Below are positions 1 to 7,513 of a stretch of 40,302 nucleotides of DNA, in pieces. Origin of the DNA: Acidobacteriota bacterium (lineage in GTDB: Bacteria > Acidobacteriota > Terriglobia > Bryobacterales > Bryobacteraceae); assembly GCA_016871155.1 (NCBI GenBank), contig VFZO01000022.1:1-40302 (forward strand), in the 5' to 3' direction. A program made the translations under genes and the position numbers. Every line of letters starts with the position of its first letter. Position 1 is the stretch's first letter. The notes below the pieces were generated by a model, which had not been told where the DNA came from, did not search any database, and saw only the letters and a list, made by a program, of their open reading frames with translations.

Positions 1-555
1 CGCGGTTTGTTGCGCGGCGGCCGTGTGGTCGGCCTCATCGGCGAACTGAAGGCCAAGAAGCGGATTCCGTTTTGGTTGGAGGCGGTGCGCGACCGCGGGC
101 TGCTCGGTGGTTTGCGACTTTTGATTATCGGAAATCTCGACGGCCCGTCCGCGGCCATCCTCGAAGATCCGGCAATCGCCCCGCGCAGCCTGCGCCTGCC
201 CTTTTGTCCACCGGACGAATTGGCGGGTCTCTATGCCGCCTGCGATTTTGTCGCGCTGCCTTCGATGTATGAAGGCATGCCAAACGTTTTGCTGGAAGCG
301 ATGGCGTGCGGAGTTGTTCCCATCGCGTCCGACGCGGGCGGAATGCGCGATGTTCTTGCCGACGGCGAGAACGGGTTTCTGTTCGCCGCCGAATCCCGTG
401 AGGCCGCCGGAGAGGCCACGGCTTGCGCACTGTCCCTGGACGACGCATCGCTGCGCGCGATGTCCGTCCGCGTGCGCGCCAGTGTTGAAGCCGGGTACAG
501 CCTGGATCGGGAAATCGAAGCCTTGCTGACCCTGTTCCGGGCCGCGCGCCCGTGA
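1..555 (+). CDS. Glycosyltransferase family 4 (C-terminal part, truncated by window edge)
   Basis: The reading frame is open from base 1, so the gene begins upstream and only the C-terminal nucleotide-sugar-binding half is visible. A beta strand followed by an EL.AKKR segment and later the stretch PSMYEGMPNVLLEAMACG carries the E-x7-E type donor-binding motif of GT-B, family GT4 enzymes, followed by the usual DGENGFLF loop. It would transfer a sugar from a nucleotide donor in the cytoplasm; the acceptor cannot be told. It overlaps the next gene by four bases (GTGA), so the two glycosyltransferases probably act in the same glycan or glycolipid pathway. Confidence 0.85.
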   Translation, partial: RGLLRGGRVVGLIGELKAKKRIPFWLEAVRDRGLLGGLRLLIIGNLDGPSAAILEDPAIAPRSLRLPFCPPDELAGLYAACDFVALPSMYEGMPNVLLEAMACGVVPIASDAGGMRDVLADGENGFLFAAESREAAGEATACALSLDDASLRAMSVRVRASVEAGYSLDREIEALLTLFRAARP

Positions 556-1295
556 TTCTCTACCATGCGCCGGGCGCCGGTTTGGGCCACCTGACCCGCG
601 CGCTGGCCATTTGCCTTCCACTGCGGGATGCGGGCATCGATGCACGGATCGTCACGAACTCGCCGTTCGCAATGGGCCTGGCCGCACTCGCACGCTGCCC
701 GATTCTTCACGGTTCCGGCGCAGCCGTCGCCTCTCTCCCGGCAAGCCTGCTGATCACCGACACGTTTCCGCTCAAGGGCACCGGTCATCCTACGGTGCAC
801 ATCGCCCGGCGGACCAAGCTGCTGTTCGACCTCAGCGGCGCTTTGGCTGTCATCGAAGCTGAGCCGTTGGCGCTGGCGGGCGCCGTGCGATTGCCGGGGC
901 CCATCCGCCTGCCTCCACTGCGAATCGGTCCTCCGCCCATGAACGTCCAAGGGAAGACTCTGGTTGTGCATAGCGGGGTACGGGAAGAGTTGGATACGCT
1001 GTGTGCGCTCGCGGAGCCGCCGCTTCAGGTCATCTCACCATGGAACGAACCGCAGTACTACCCGGCCGAAAACCTCTACGCCGATGCCCGCCGTGTGATT
1101 ACCGGCGCCGGCTACAACGCGATGGCCGGAATGCTCTGGTACCGCGGCAAGCACACCGCTGTCCCGTTCGAACGCCGCTATGACGACCAACACGCGCGCC
1201 TGCGCGAGTTCTTCACCGAGCCCGTGGACGGAACGCCGGTCGCCGTCGAGACCATTATTGACGTTTGGCGTACTTGCCGATCAGCGCGTCCGTAA
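552..1295 (+). CDS. Glycosyltransferase, MurG/UGT-like
   Basis: The 247-residue product starts with GTG overlapping the stop of the preceding glycosyltransferase. The N-terminus YHAPGAGLGHLTRA resembles the glycine-rich GxGH loop of GT-B enzymes of the GT1/GT28 type, and near the C-terminus TGAGYNAMAGML followed by VPFERRYDDQ resembles the donor-binding region of that fold. It is shorter than typical MurG (about 350 residues), so part of the two-domain fold is reduced. Acceptor and sugar are unknown. Its last 41 bases overlap the 3' end of the convergent dehydratase gene, leaving no room for an intergenic terminator. Confidence 0.7.
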   Translation: MILYHAPGAGLGHLTRALAICLPLRDAGIDARIVTNSPFAMGLAALARCPILHGSGAAVASLPASLLITDTFPLKGTGHPTVHIARRTKLLFDLSGALAVIEAEPLALAGAVRLPGPIRLPPLRIGPPPMNVQGKTLVVHSGVREELDTLCALAEPPLQVISPWNEPQYYPAENLYADARRVITGAGYNAMAGMLWYRGKHTAVPFERRYDDQHARLREFFTEPVDGTPVAVETIIDVWRTCRSARP

Positions 1296-2430
1296 GTTCC
1301 ACGCCGAATCCGGGTTTCTCCGGCGGATAAAGAAAGCCGTTTGAGAATCGCGGCGACATGGCTTCCATGATTTCGTTGCCCTTCTCTCCGACACCGAAGC
1401 TCTCGGCCAGCTCGCAATGTGCCGTGGCGAGAATCAGATGAAGGCCATAGAGCGAACCGCCCCGGTGGGGAATCAACGGCAGTTGGTGGGCGCTCGCCAA
1501 TGCCGCGATCTTTCGGAGTTCGGTCAAACCGCCGCTCCAGGTTATGTCCGGCTGCAGGATATGCGCGGCTTTTCGCGCGATCAGATTTTCAAAGCCGTAG
1601 CGGGTGTATTCGTGTTCGCCGCTCGCGATTCGCGTGGACTGCACACGCGCGCACAACTGCGCGTAGCCCGCCATGTCGTCCGGTTGCAACGGCTCCTCAA
1701 TGAACATGAGGCGCGACGGCGCCAGGCGATCCGCCATCTCCAGCGTGTAGGGAACGTTCCACCGGCACAGCACATCGATCATCAATTCGCTGTCCGCGCC
1801 AACGGCCTTCCGCGCGGCCTCCACCTGATCCACTGTTTTCTTCATTCCCTCCTTCCCTTCGTGCGGGGCCGATGCCACGGCGAGCTTGAAGTTCCGGATG
1901 CCGTTCTTTACGCCGGTCTCGACGTTGTTGCTGGTCAGGTAGACGGCCACCTTGTCTTTTGTCGCACCGCCCAACAGCTTGTAGACCGGCTTCCCGGCCG
2001 CCTTGCCGGCCAGGTCCCACAGCGCCAAGTCGATACCGCTGATCGCTTGAATCGCGACGCCCTTTCGTCCGTAGAAAATCGACGAGGAGTACATCTGCTC
2101 CCAGAGCAATTCGATGTTGGCTGGGTCCGCCTTCAGTAACAAGTCTTTCAGATGGGTTTCGATCACATGGACTGCCGCGGAACCGCCGCCGCCTAAGCCG
2201 TATCCCGCCAGTCCTCCGGTGGTCTTGACTTCCACCAGAATTGAGCCAGCCAGTTGTGAGAACGGACCGAACCAGCGCATCCGCGCTGGGTCGTGATCGC
2301 CGCTAAAATTCGCCGTGCCGAAACACGCGGCGGGCAGCAACGGCATCACCCACGCCCTCACAGAATCGATTTTCTGCGCCGGTTGCGCGGCCAGCGGCAT
2401 GGCGAGGAGAGCGCGCCTGGAGAGCCTCAT
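1255..2430 (-). CDS. L-rhamnonate dehydratase-like enolase superfamily enzyme with Tat-type leader
   Basis: The 391-residue protein belongs to the mandelate racemase/muconate lactonizing branch of the enolase superfamily. Visible residues match L-rhamnonate dehydratase: metal ligands D219 (LMIDVL), E245 (FIEEPL) and E272 (GEHEYTRYGF), and the catalytic D295 (LQPDITW) with H322 (LIPHRGG). The family removes water from a sugar acid to give a 2-keto-3-deoxy acid. The chosen start gives MRLSRRALLAMPLAAQ, a twin-arginine leader; longer in-frame starts add unrelated sequence. It overlaps the upstream aldolase gene by ATGA, consistent with dehydratase and aldolase acting in sequence. Export is unusual because characterised homologues are cytoplasmic. 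Exact substrate uncertain. Confidence 0.85.
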   Translation of the reverse strand: MRLSRRALLAMPLAAQPAQKIDSVRAWVMPLLPAACFGTANFSGDHDPARMRWFGPFSQLAGSILVEVKTTGGLAGYGLGGGGSAAVHVIETHLKDLLLKADPANIELLWEQMYSSSIFYGRKGVAIQAISGIDLALWDLAGKAAGKPVYKLLGGATKDKVAVYLTSNNVETGVKNGIRNFKLAVASAPHEGKEGMKKTVDQVEAARKAVGADSELMIDVLCRWNVPYTLEMADRLAPSRLMFIEEPLQPDDMAGYAQLCARVQSTRIASGEHEYTRYGFENLIARKAAHILQPDITWSGGLTELRKIAALASAHQLPLIPHRGGSLYGLHLILATAHCELAESFGVGEKGNEIMEAMSPRFSNGFLYPPEKPGFGVELTDALIGKYAKRQ

Positions 2431-3362
2431 TTCCCAACGGCCTCCCACAATAGTTTCAACGTCCGCTTGCCGGCATCGTCGAGCTTGAATCGTGTGGCCA
2501 CCGCCCCGACGTCTCCGTTCCGAGGTCCTCGCACCACATGGTTCTTGAATACTCCTCGAAGAACCAACAGGTACTTCAGACCTTCGATGCCGTACTGCTC
2601 GAACTCCGGGACGAACACGGCCGCCTTCGCGAATGCCGCCGCCGCTTCGCGTTCGCGCTTCTTCTCCCACAGGTCGAAGGCTCGCGCGTACAGATCGGCC
2701 GGTCCGGCCGCCGGCATGGAGCCGGAGGCGCCGCGCACAAGCTCGTCGATCATCGTCTTGCCGTGCGCGCCCGTGAAGACGCCGAGCCCTGGCGCCTTGC
2801 TCTGAAATTCGCTGATCCGGGGAAGCGTCAGGCCGGCTTCGTCCTTCACGAAACGAACCACCGGCACCGCTTTGTTCAGGTCGATCACATCGTCTACAGT
2901 TATCTTGCCGACGGCCTGCAGGAAGAACGGCAGGTTCACGCCGGCGCTGACTCTTCGGAAAAAGTCCACAAGGCCGACGCCGGTCGGAGGCAGCGAAATC
3001 AAAGCGTGCGCGCCATGCTCCGCCGCGTGTTTGGCCAGTTTCACGCTGATGTCAGGATCGTCGGATTGAACACCAATCACCATCGTGATCCGCTTCCCGC
3101 GTCCGGCCGCGAGCAGCGCCTCCGCTCCGCGCAGCCGCTCCTCTGGGGTCAGCGACCAGAACTCGCTGGCCAACTGTGGCCATGCCACGCCATGGGCGCC
3201 GATGCGCGCCAGAAATTCGATTTGCTTGCCGAGCGTTGGAGCGTCCAGCGATCCATCGTCGTGAAACGGCGTTTGCGCAATGGGAAAGATCCCGCGGAAA
3301 GCGGGTGTGCCGGCGGCGAACAGGGAAGGAGCCGCGAATAGGGCGCGTCGGGAAAGTGTCAT
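2427..3362 (-). CDS. DapA/NanA-superfamily class I aldolase-like protein, Tat-type leader
   Basis: The 311-residue protein has the N-acetylneuraminate lyase/dihydrodipicolinate synthase fold: IFPIAQTPFHDDGSLD near residue 25, LTPEER at 71-76 and VRFVKDEAG with the Schiff-base lysine K173. Two usual active-site parts are changed: the GTTGE/GSTGE loop reads PQLASE, and the YNxP segment with its catalytic tyrosine reads FFLQAVG around 146-152. Substrate choice or even catalysis is therefore uncertain; a 2-keto-3-deoxy acid aldolase is the natural guess beside the dehydratase. The N-terminus MTLSRRALFAAPSLFAAG is a twin-arginine leader like that of the downstream enzyme. ATGA overlaps on both sides indicate one mRNA. 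Confidence 0.8.
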   Translation of the reverse strand: MTLSRRALFAAPSLFAAGTPAFRGIFPIAQTPFHDDGSLDAPTLGKQIEFLARIGAHGVAWPQLASEFWSLTPEERLRGAEALLAAGRGKRITMVIGVQSDDPDISVKLAKHAAEHGAHALISLPPTGVGLVDFFRRVSAGVNLPFFLQAVGKITVDDVIDLNKAVPVVRFVKDEAGLTLPRISEFQSKAPGLGVFTGAHGKTMIDELVRGASGSMPAAGPADLYARAFDLWEKKREREAAAAFAKAAVFVPEFEQYGIEGLKYLLVLRGVFKNHVVRGPRNGDVGAVATRFKLDDAGKRTLKLLWEAVGK

Positions 3363-4252
3363 TTGGGGAGTCTCTTCAATATTTCTCGGGCAAACGGGGA
3401 GCCCTTCTCCACGTGGGTCATGATCACCGCAGTCAGGCGCTTCCCGGGATGGATGTAGAGGTAGGTCCCGAACGCGCCGCCGTGTCCGAAGGCGCCGTCC
3501 TCCAACAGTTGCCAACCGATACCGTAGTTCGCGGATAGCGTGCCGGTCTGCTTCCTTGTCATCTCTGCGCGCGATTTCTCATTAAGCAGGCGCGGGTAGG
3601 CGCGCGCGAACTGCAACAGATCGGCAGCGTTTGATTCGACACCGCCCGGAACGAGCACGAAACGCCCCTTATACTGGGCGGTGGTCATGCCTGCCGGATC
3701 GAACACGGTGCGTTTGGCGAACTGGTCGAACGGAGTGCCACTCACGATCTCCGCGATGCGCCCGGCCACGCAGAACGAGGCGCCGCCGTACTGATACCGC
3801 GCGCCCGGCTCATAGGCGAGTGGCGTCTTCACAATCCGGTCCACCGACTCGCTCAAAAGCTGGTTCGGGTTGCGAATCATTCGCATCTGTTCGCCCGGCG
3901 CGTTGTTTCCGAAGATTCCGGAGGTGTGGGAAAGAAGCTGCCGAATGGTCGAGGAATGCTCGAATGCCGGAAGATACTTCGCAACTCTCTCGTCAAGCGA
4001 AAGCCGTCCCTGCTCGACTAGGGTCATGATCGCCGTCGCAGCAATTGGCTTCGATGTCGAAGCAAGGGCATACACATCGTCGCGGTTCGCTCCGGCGGCG
4101 CGCTCATAGACGATCTTGCCGTTCTGCTCGATCAGCACAACCGCGTGCGGAATCTCTTTTCGCTCAAACGCCGCGCGAATATAGACGTCGACATCCGCGA
4201 AGGCGGAGGCGATCAGCAGGAGAAACGTCACAACAGAGATAATACCCCTCAT
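3359..4252 (-). CDS. Serine beta-lactamase-fold hydrolase (class C/esterase family), secreted
   Basis: The 297-residue protein has a hydrophobic Sec-type leader ending near residue 19 (ASAFA). It contains the nucleophile motif S65-T-S-K68, LLSHTSGI downstream, a YQYGGAS segment in the place of the Y-x-N motif, and HGG (FGHGGAFG) in place of the KTG box. These are the marks of the class C beta-lactamase/penicillin-binding/esterase superfamily, which includes true lactamases, D-aminopeptidases and esterases, so the substrate is open. It is the first gene of the minus-strand operon with the aldolase and dehydratase. Its ATG shares bases 4251-4252 with the ATG of the divergent gene at 4251. Confidence 0.85.
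   Translation of the reverse strand: MRGIISVVTFLLLIASAFADVDVYIRAAFERKEIPHAVVLIEQNGKIVYERAAGANRDDVYALASTSKPIAATAIMTLVEQGRLSLDERVAKYLPAFEHSSTIRQLLSHTSGIFGNNAPGEQMRMIRNPNQLLSESVDRIVKTPLAYEPGARYQYGGASFCVAGRIAEIVSGTPFDQFAKRTVFDPAGMTTAQYKGRFVLVPGGVESNAADLLQFARAYPRLLNEKSRAEMTRKQTGTLSANYGIGWQLLEDGAFGHGGAFGTYLYIHPGKRLTAVIMTHVEKGSPFAREILKRLPK
4238..4243 (+). promoter_or_regulatory. Possible -10 element for a leaderless start at 4251
   Basis: GATAAT matches TATAAT at five of six bases and ends seven bases before the ATG at 4251, the distance expected for transcription starting at the start codon itself. No clear -35 element or Shine-Dalgarno sequence was seen. On the other strand CACAAT lies seven bases before the ATG at 4252. 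Both assignments rest on short matches only. Confidence 0.3.
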
Positions 4253-4544
4253 GCGAAGAATTGTGCTGATGCCGTTCGCCGCCGTCGCCGCCGCCCATGA
4301 GCCGGCGATTCTGCCGCAGCCTCCGGCGTTCAACGGACCCGGCATCGTGTTTGGCTACGCCACCAATCTGTGGCGCGTGGGAACGGGCGGCGGCAACGCG
4401 GTCCGGCTCACGGCGGGTGCGGAGGCGGGGAGCTATTCGTGCCTTTCTCCAGATAGCAAGACAATCGCCTTGGTGATGGAACCTGTTCAGAAGAATCCCA
4501 AGAAACCGTCGGTTGAGCCGGTGGATCCGGACTACGCAAAATGA
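4251..4544 (+). pseudogene. Internally deleted tricorn-type protease remnant (N-terminus joined to C-terminal tail)
   Basis: This 97-codon frame starts with a signal-like stretch and then IVFGYATNLWRVGTGGG and RLTAGAEAG...SPDSKTIAL, the first beta-propeller blade of tricorn/TolB-like S41 proteases. It then passes directly into VMEPVQKNPKKPSVEP.DPDYAK, which looks like the extreme C-terminal tail of the same family (normally a KNPPKKP-type sequence after the protease domain). The central propeller, PDZ and catalytic domains, roughly 900-1000 residues in intact homologues, are missing, apparently in frame around residue 75. I infer a deletion remnant, without protease activity; an assembly collapse is the alternative. 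Its stop overlaps the next start by ATGA. Confidence 0.6.
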
Positions 4545-5440
4545 TTCATTACGATCCTCACAAATGGACCGATCACTTCTTCGATGTCCGCGGTTCGCTG
4601 GTGCGCGAGATCAGCGGACGCGTTGCGCTCTGCGTGGCGTGGGCCGCCGCCGTCGTCGCCGTGCACAAGCATGTACTTCCCGTGGGAATGCCTTCCACGC
4701 TTCACACGCTGATGGGCGTCGCGATGGGAATGCTGCTGGTATTCCGTACCAGCTCCAGCTACGAACGTTTTTGGGAGGGCCGGAAACTATGGGGCGGCAT
4801 CGTCAATGAAACGCGAAATCTCGTACGCGGCGCATCGATTCACATGGCTTCGGACAGGGAACTACTGACGCGCCTGACGCGCTGGACCTGTGCTTTTCCG
4901 TGGGCGTCCATGAACGGATTGCGCGGCGTAGACGGTTTGGGACCGCAAGCGCACGAACTTCCACCCGGTCAGGCCGCTGAGGCCATCGCCGCGCAGCACA
5001 CGCCGATGGCTGTTGCTCTAAGAATGACCGAATGCCTTCGCGAAGCGCGTGAAAAAGGGCTGATCTCCGACATCGTGTTCGTGGCGCTAGACGCCAATGT
5101 GCAGCAGTTGGTGGACTATCTCGGCGGCTGCGAGCGGATTCGCAAAACGCCAATGCCGTTCGCCTATGCCGTGCACCTGCGGCGCGCCTTGGTGCTCTAC
5201 ACCTTCTCGCTGCCGTTCGCGCTCGTTGAAAGCTACGGTTGGACGACCGTCGTCGACGTGCTTCTGCTTGCCTACACGTTTTTCGGCATCGAGGAGATCG
5301 GCGTGGAGATTGAAGGTCCGTTCGGCCACGACGACAACGACCTCCCGCTGGAGGATATTTGCGAGACCATCCATAAGAATCTCTACGCCATGGCCGGCGT
5401 GGAGCGACAGCCGCGTGAGGCCCTGCCGGAAGGCTTGTAG
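4541..5440 (+). CDS. Bestrophin-like (YneE/UPF0187) anion channel family protein
   Basis: The 299-residue protein carries the bestrophin-family signature near residue 67: FRTSSSYERFWEGRKLWGG followed by IVNETRNLVR. Hydrophobic segments lie near residues 25-42 and 50-68, with two more around 215-255, as expected for this pentameric inner-membrane channel family. The C-terminal part IEGPFGHDDNDLPLE is also typical. Bacterial members conduct ions; anion or cation preference differs between members and cannot be read here. The ATG overlaps the stop of the tricorn remnant, and a sugar-acid transporter follows three bases later, so the genes are likely cotranscribed without an obvious common function. 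Confidence 0.9.
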   Translation: MIHYDPHKWTDHFFDVRGSLVREISGRVALCVAWAAAVVAVHKHVLPVGMPSTLHTLMGVAMGMLLVFRTSSSYERFWEGRKLWGGIVNETRNLVRGASIHMASDRELLTRLTRWTCAFPWASMNGLRGVDGLGPQAHELPPGQAAEAIAAQHTPMAVALRMTECLREAREKGLISDIVFVALDANVQQLVDYLGGCERIRKTPMPFAYAVHLRRALVLYTFSLPFALVESYGWTTVVDVLLLAYTFFGIEEIGVEIEGPFGHDDNDLPLEDICETIHKNLYAMAGVERQPREALPEGL

Positions 5441-5443
5441 TCC

Positions 5444-6682
5444 ATGTATCCATCCCTGCGCTGGCTGATGATCGGCTTGGTCTTCCTCGCCACGCTCATC
5501 AATTTCATTGACAGGCAGACGGTCGCCACGCTCGCGCCCATCATTACCAAGGAACTCAACCTCACCAATACGGAGTACGCGGCGATCGCCTCGTGGTTCC
5601 TTGCCGCATACTCGGCCAGCCATGCCCTTTCCGGACGGCTCTACGACCGGGTCGGGCTCAAGAACGGTTTCGCGTTCTCCATCACGCTGTGGTCTATCGC
5701 CGCCATGGCCCACGCCGCGGCGCGCTCGGCAGGCGCGCTCAGCGCTTTCCGCTTTCTGCTCGGCCTCGGCGAGGCGGGCAACTGGCCAGGTGCCGCCAAG
5801 GTATGCACGGAGTGGTTCTCGGTGAAGGAGCGCGCCTTCGCCATGTCGATCTTCAACAGCGGCGCGGCGCTCGGCAACGTAATCGCGGCGCCGCTCATCG
5901 TGCTACTACAGCAGTCCTTCGGGTGGCAGGCCACGTTCTTAATCACCGGCTCCCTCGGATTCGTTTGGCTCCTGTTGTGGCTTTGGATTTATCAGCCGCC
6001 GGCGAGCCATCGCTGGCTGCGCCCCGAACAACGGGCCGTATTCCAAGCGCCGGCGCCGCGTGCGGCGCGCACTCCGTGGCGAAGCCTCATGCGCCACCCG
6101 CCTGTTTGGGGAATCGTTCTGGCGCGCTTTTTCACTGATCCGGTTTGGTGGCTGTACCTGAACTGGCTGCCGTTGTACCTGACTCGCGTTCACGGGCTCG
6201 ATCTCAAGACAGTGGCCGGTTTTACAGTCATTCCGTTTCTGGTCTCCGACGTGGGCAGCCTGTCCGGCGGCGGCTTGGCCGCCGTGCTGCTCGGCCGCGG
6301 CTGGACCGTAAATGCCACGCGAAAAACGCTTATCGTGATCGGTGCGCTCTGCATGGCCTGCGGCTGCGGCGTGATCTTCTCCCGGAACGTCTACGAAGCG
6401 TTGGCCTGGATGTCGGCCGCCACGTTCGGCTTCCAGTTCTGGGTCAACAACGTGCAAACGCTGCCGTCCGACTACTTCGCGCCGGAGTCCGTCGGAAGCG
6501 TAGCCGGCATGGGTGGACTCGGCGCGGGTCTGGGCGCGCTGCTTTTTACAATGTCCACCGGTTGGCTGGTGGATCACTTTGGCTACGGGCCCGTATTGGC
6601 GATCTGCGCTGTCCTGCCGCTCATCGGAACCGCGCTGCTGTTCGCGCTCGGCGGCCGTGTCCAGCAACGCAGCGAAGGATAG
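5444..6682 (+). CDS. MFS transporter, anion:cation symporter (hexuronate/sugar-acid) family
   Basis: The 412-residue product has about twelve hydrophobic segments and the features of the ACS family (ExuT/GudP type): LATLINFIDRQTVATLAP in the first helix, the loop GRLYDRVGLKNGF between helices 2 and 3, and FLLGLGEAGNWPGA in helix 4. Family members import hexuronates, galactonate or glucarate with protons across the inner membrane. A sugar-acid substrate suits the neighbouring minus-strand dehydratase/aldolase operon. It starts three bases after the bestrophin-like gene. Its final 100 bases overlap the 3' end of the convergent HEAGH protein gene. Confidence 0.88.
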   Translation: MYPSLRWLMIGLVFLATLINFIDRQTVATLAPIITKELNLTNTEYAAIASWFLAAYSASHALSGRLYDRVGLKNGFAFSITLWSIAAMAHAAARSAGALSAFRFLLGLGEAGNWPGAAKVCTEWFSVKERAFAMSIFNSGAALGNVIAAPLIVLLQQSFGWQATFLITGSLGFVWLLLWLWIYQPPASHRWLRPEQRAVFQAPAPRAARTPWRSLMRHPPVWGIVLARFFTDPVWWLYLNWLPLYLTRVHGLDLKTVAGFTVIPFLVSDVGSLSGGGLAAVLLGRGWTVNATRKTLIVIGALCMACGCGVIFSRNVYEALAWMSAATFGFQFWVNNVQTLPSDYFAPESVGSVAGMGGLGAGLGALLFTMSTGWLVDHFGYGPVLAICAVLPLIGTALLFALGGRVQQRSEG

Positions 6683-7119
6683 GCACCCCGGTCGCACAGG
6701 CCCAGCCATTCGAGCATCGGCACTCCCACATACCGGCCGGCAAGGAAGTTCTCCAGCAGCGCGCCCCCGCCGCCCTTATATCCGTCCGCGTGGAAGACCA
6801 CCGCCGCATGAATCCCCAGATGCAGCGCCGCCGCGAACGACCACGCGATGGCGGCCATCTCCTCCCCGCCGTCGCCGCCGGGTGTTCCGCGCCGCGCCGG
6901 TTCCTGCACCGCCAGGTGGCCCGCTTCATGAAGCAAGTCCCCCGCGTACAGCCAGCGCTCCGTGTCGATCATGATCGCACCGCCCTCGATACGCAAGCCC
7001 GGCACGAAACCGTCCGCCACAGCGCCATACCGCACACCGATGCCGATCGATTCCAGAAACGCGATCATGCGTCTTTGCGCATCGACAGGCATTTGATCCA
7101 AGATACAAGAGAGCCGCAT
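6583..7119 (-). CDS. HEAGH-motif zincin-like protein, conserved-hypothetical type
   Basis: The 178-residue product contains LLHEAGHLAV with HEAGH at residues 64-68, the zinc-binding and catalytic motif of many metallopeptidases, followed by a GEEMAA segment whose glutamate could be the third ligand. There is no signal peptide or strong membrane segment. I do not recognise the family, and protease activity is only inferred. The start is uncertain: ATG at 7119 shares bases with the divergent cytochrome start, while ATG at 7092 (MPVDAQRR) leaves 25 bases between the genes and has TATCTT seven bases upstream. The C-terminal 33 codons lie inside the transporter's 3' end on the other strand and look low in conserved character. 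Confidence 0.6.
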   Translation of the reverse strand: MRLSCILDQMPVDAQRRMIAFLESIGIGVRYGAVADGFVPGLRIEGGAIMIDTERWLYAGDLLHEAGHLAVQEPARRGTPGGDGGEEMAAIAWSFAAALHLGIHAAVVFHADGYKGGGGALLENFLAGRYVGVPMLEWLGLCDRGAYPSLRCWTRPPSANSSAVPMSGRTAQIANTGP

Positions 7120-7513
7120 GACCCCCGCCGCCTTCCTGTTTTTGCTAGCCGCCGACGTGTTCCCGCATGCCCGTCACGGCGAGCTGAACTTAAAGTGCAC
7201 CTTCTGCCATTCCGCGGCGGAGACGAAGGAGCGCGCGTCGTTCCCCGAATGGAGCCGCTGCAAGACCTGCCACTTGGAAAAGACGGAAGTGAAGTTTCCG
7301 ACGCGGCGGACCTACCGCCTGCCGGATTTCGTATTCTTCAGCCACACGCGCCACGCTGCCGCGAAGGTGGAGTGCGCCGGCTGTCACGGCGAGGTAAAGG
7401 TACAGCCAATGCCGGAAAAGAAGGCGGTCACCAGCATGGCGGCTTGTGTCAATTGCCATCGCGAGGCAAAGGCCACCATCGTTTGTACGGCGTGTCACGA
7501 ACTCGGACAGTAG
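7118..7513 (+). CDS. Exported pentaheme c-type cytochrome (cytochrome c7/c3-like)
   Basis: The 131-residue protein has a short hydrophobic leader (TPAAFLFLLAADV) and five CxxCH haem-attachment motifs: CTFCH, CKTCH, CAGCH, CVNCH and CTACH. Two segments of the form FPHARH/FFSHTRH precede haem motifs and supply the distal histidines for bis-His ligation, as in class III multihaem cytochromes. It would be a periplasmic electron carrier. Three haems are usual in c7 proteins of this size, so this is a dense variant or an extended two-unit form. AAGAGAG upstream of the ATG gives a plausible ribosome binding site. No partner oxidoreductase is encoded nearby. Confidence 0.88.
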   Translation: MTPAAFLFLLAADVFPHARHGELNLKCTFCHSAAETKERASFPEWSRCKTCHLEKTEVKFPTRRTYRLPDFVFFSHTRHAAAKVECAGCHGEVKVQPMPEKKAVTSMAACVNCHREAKATIVCTACHELGQ

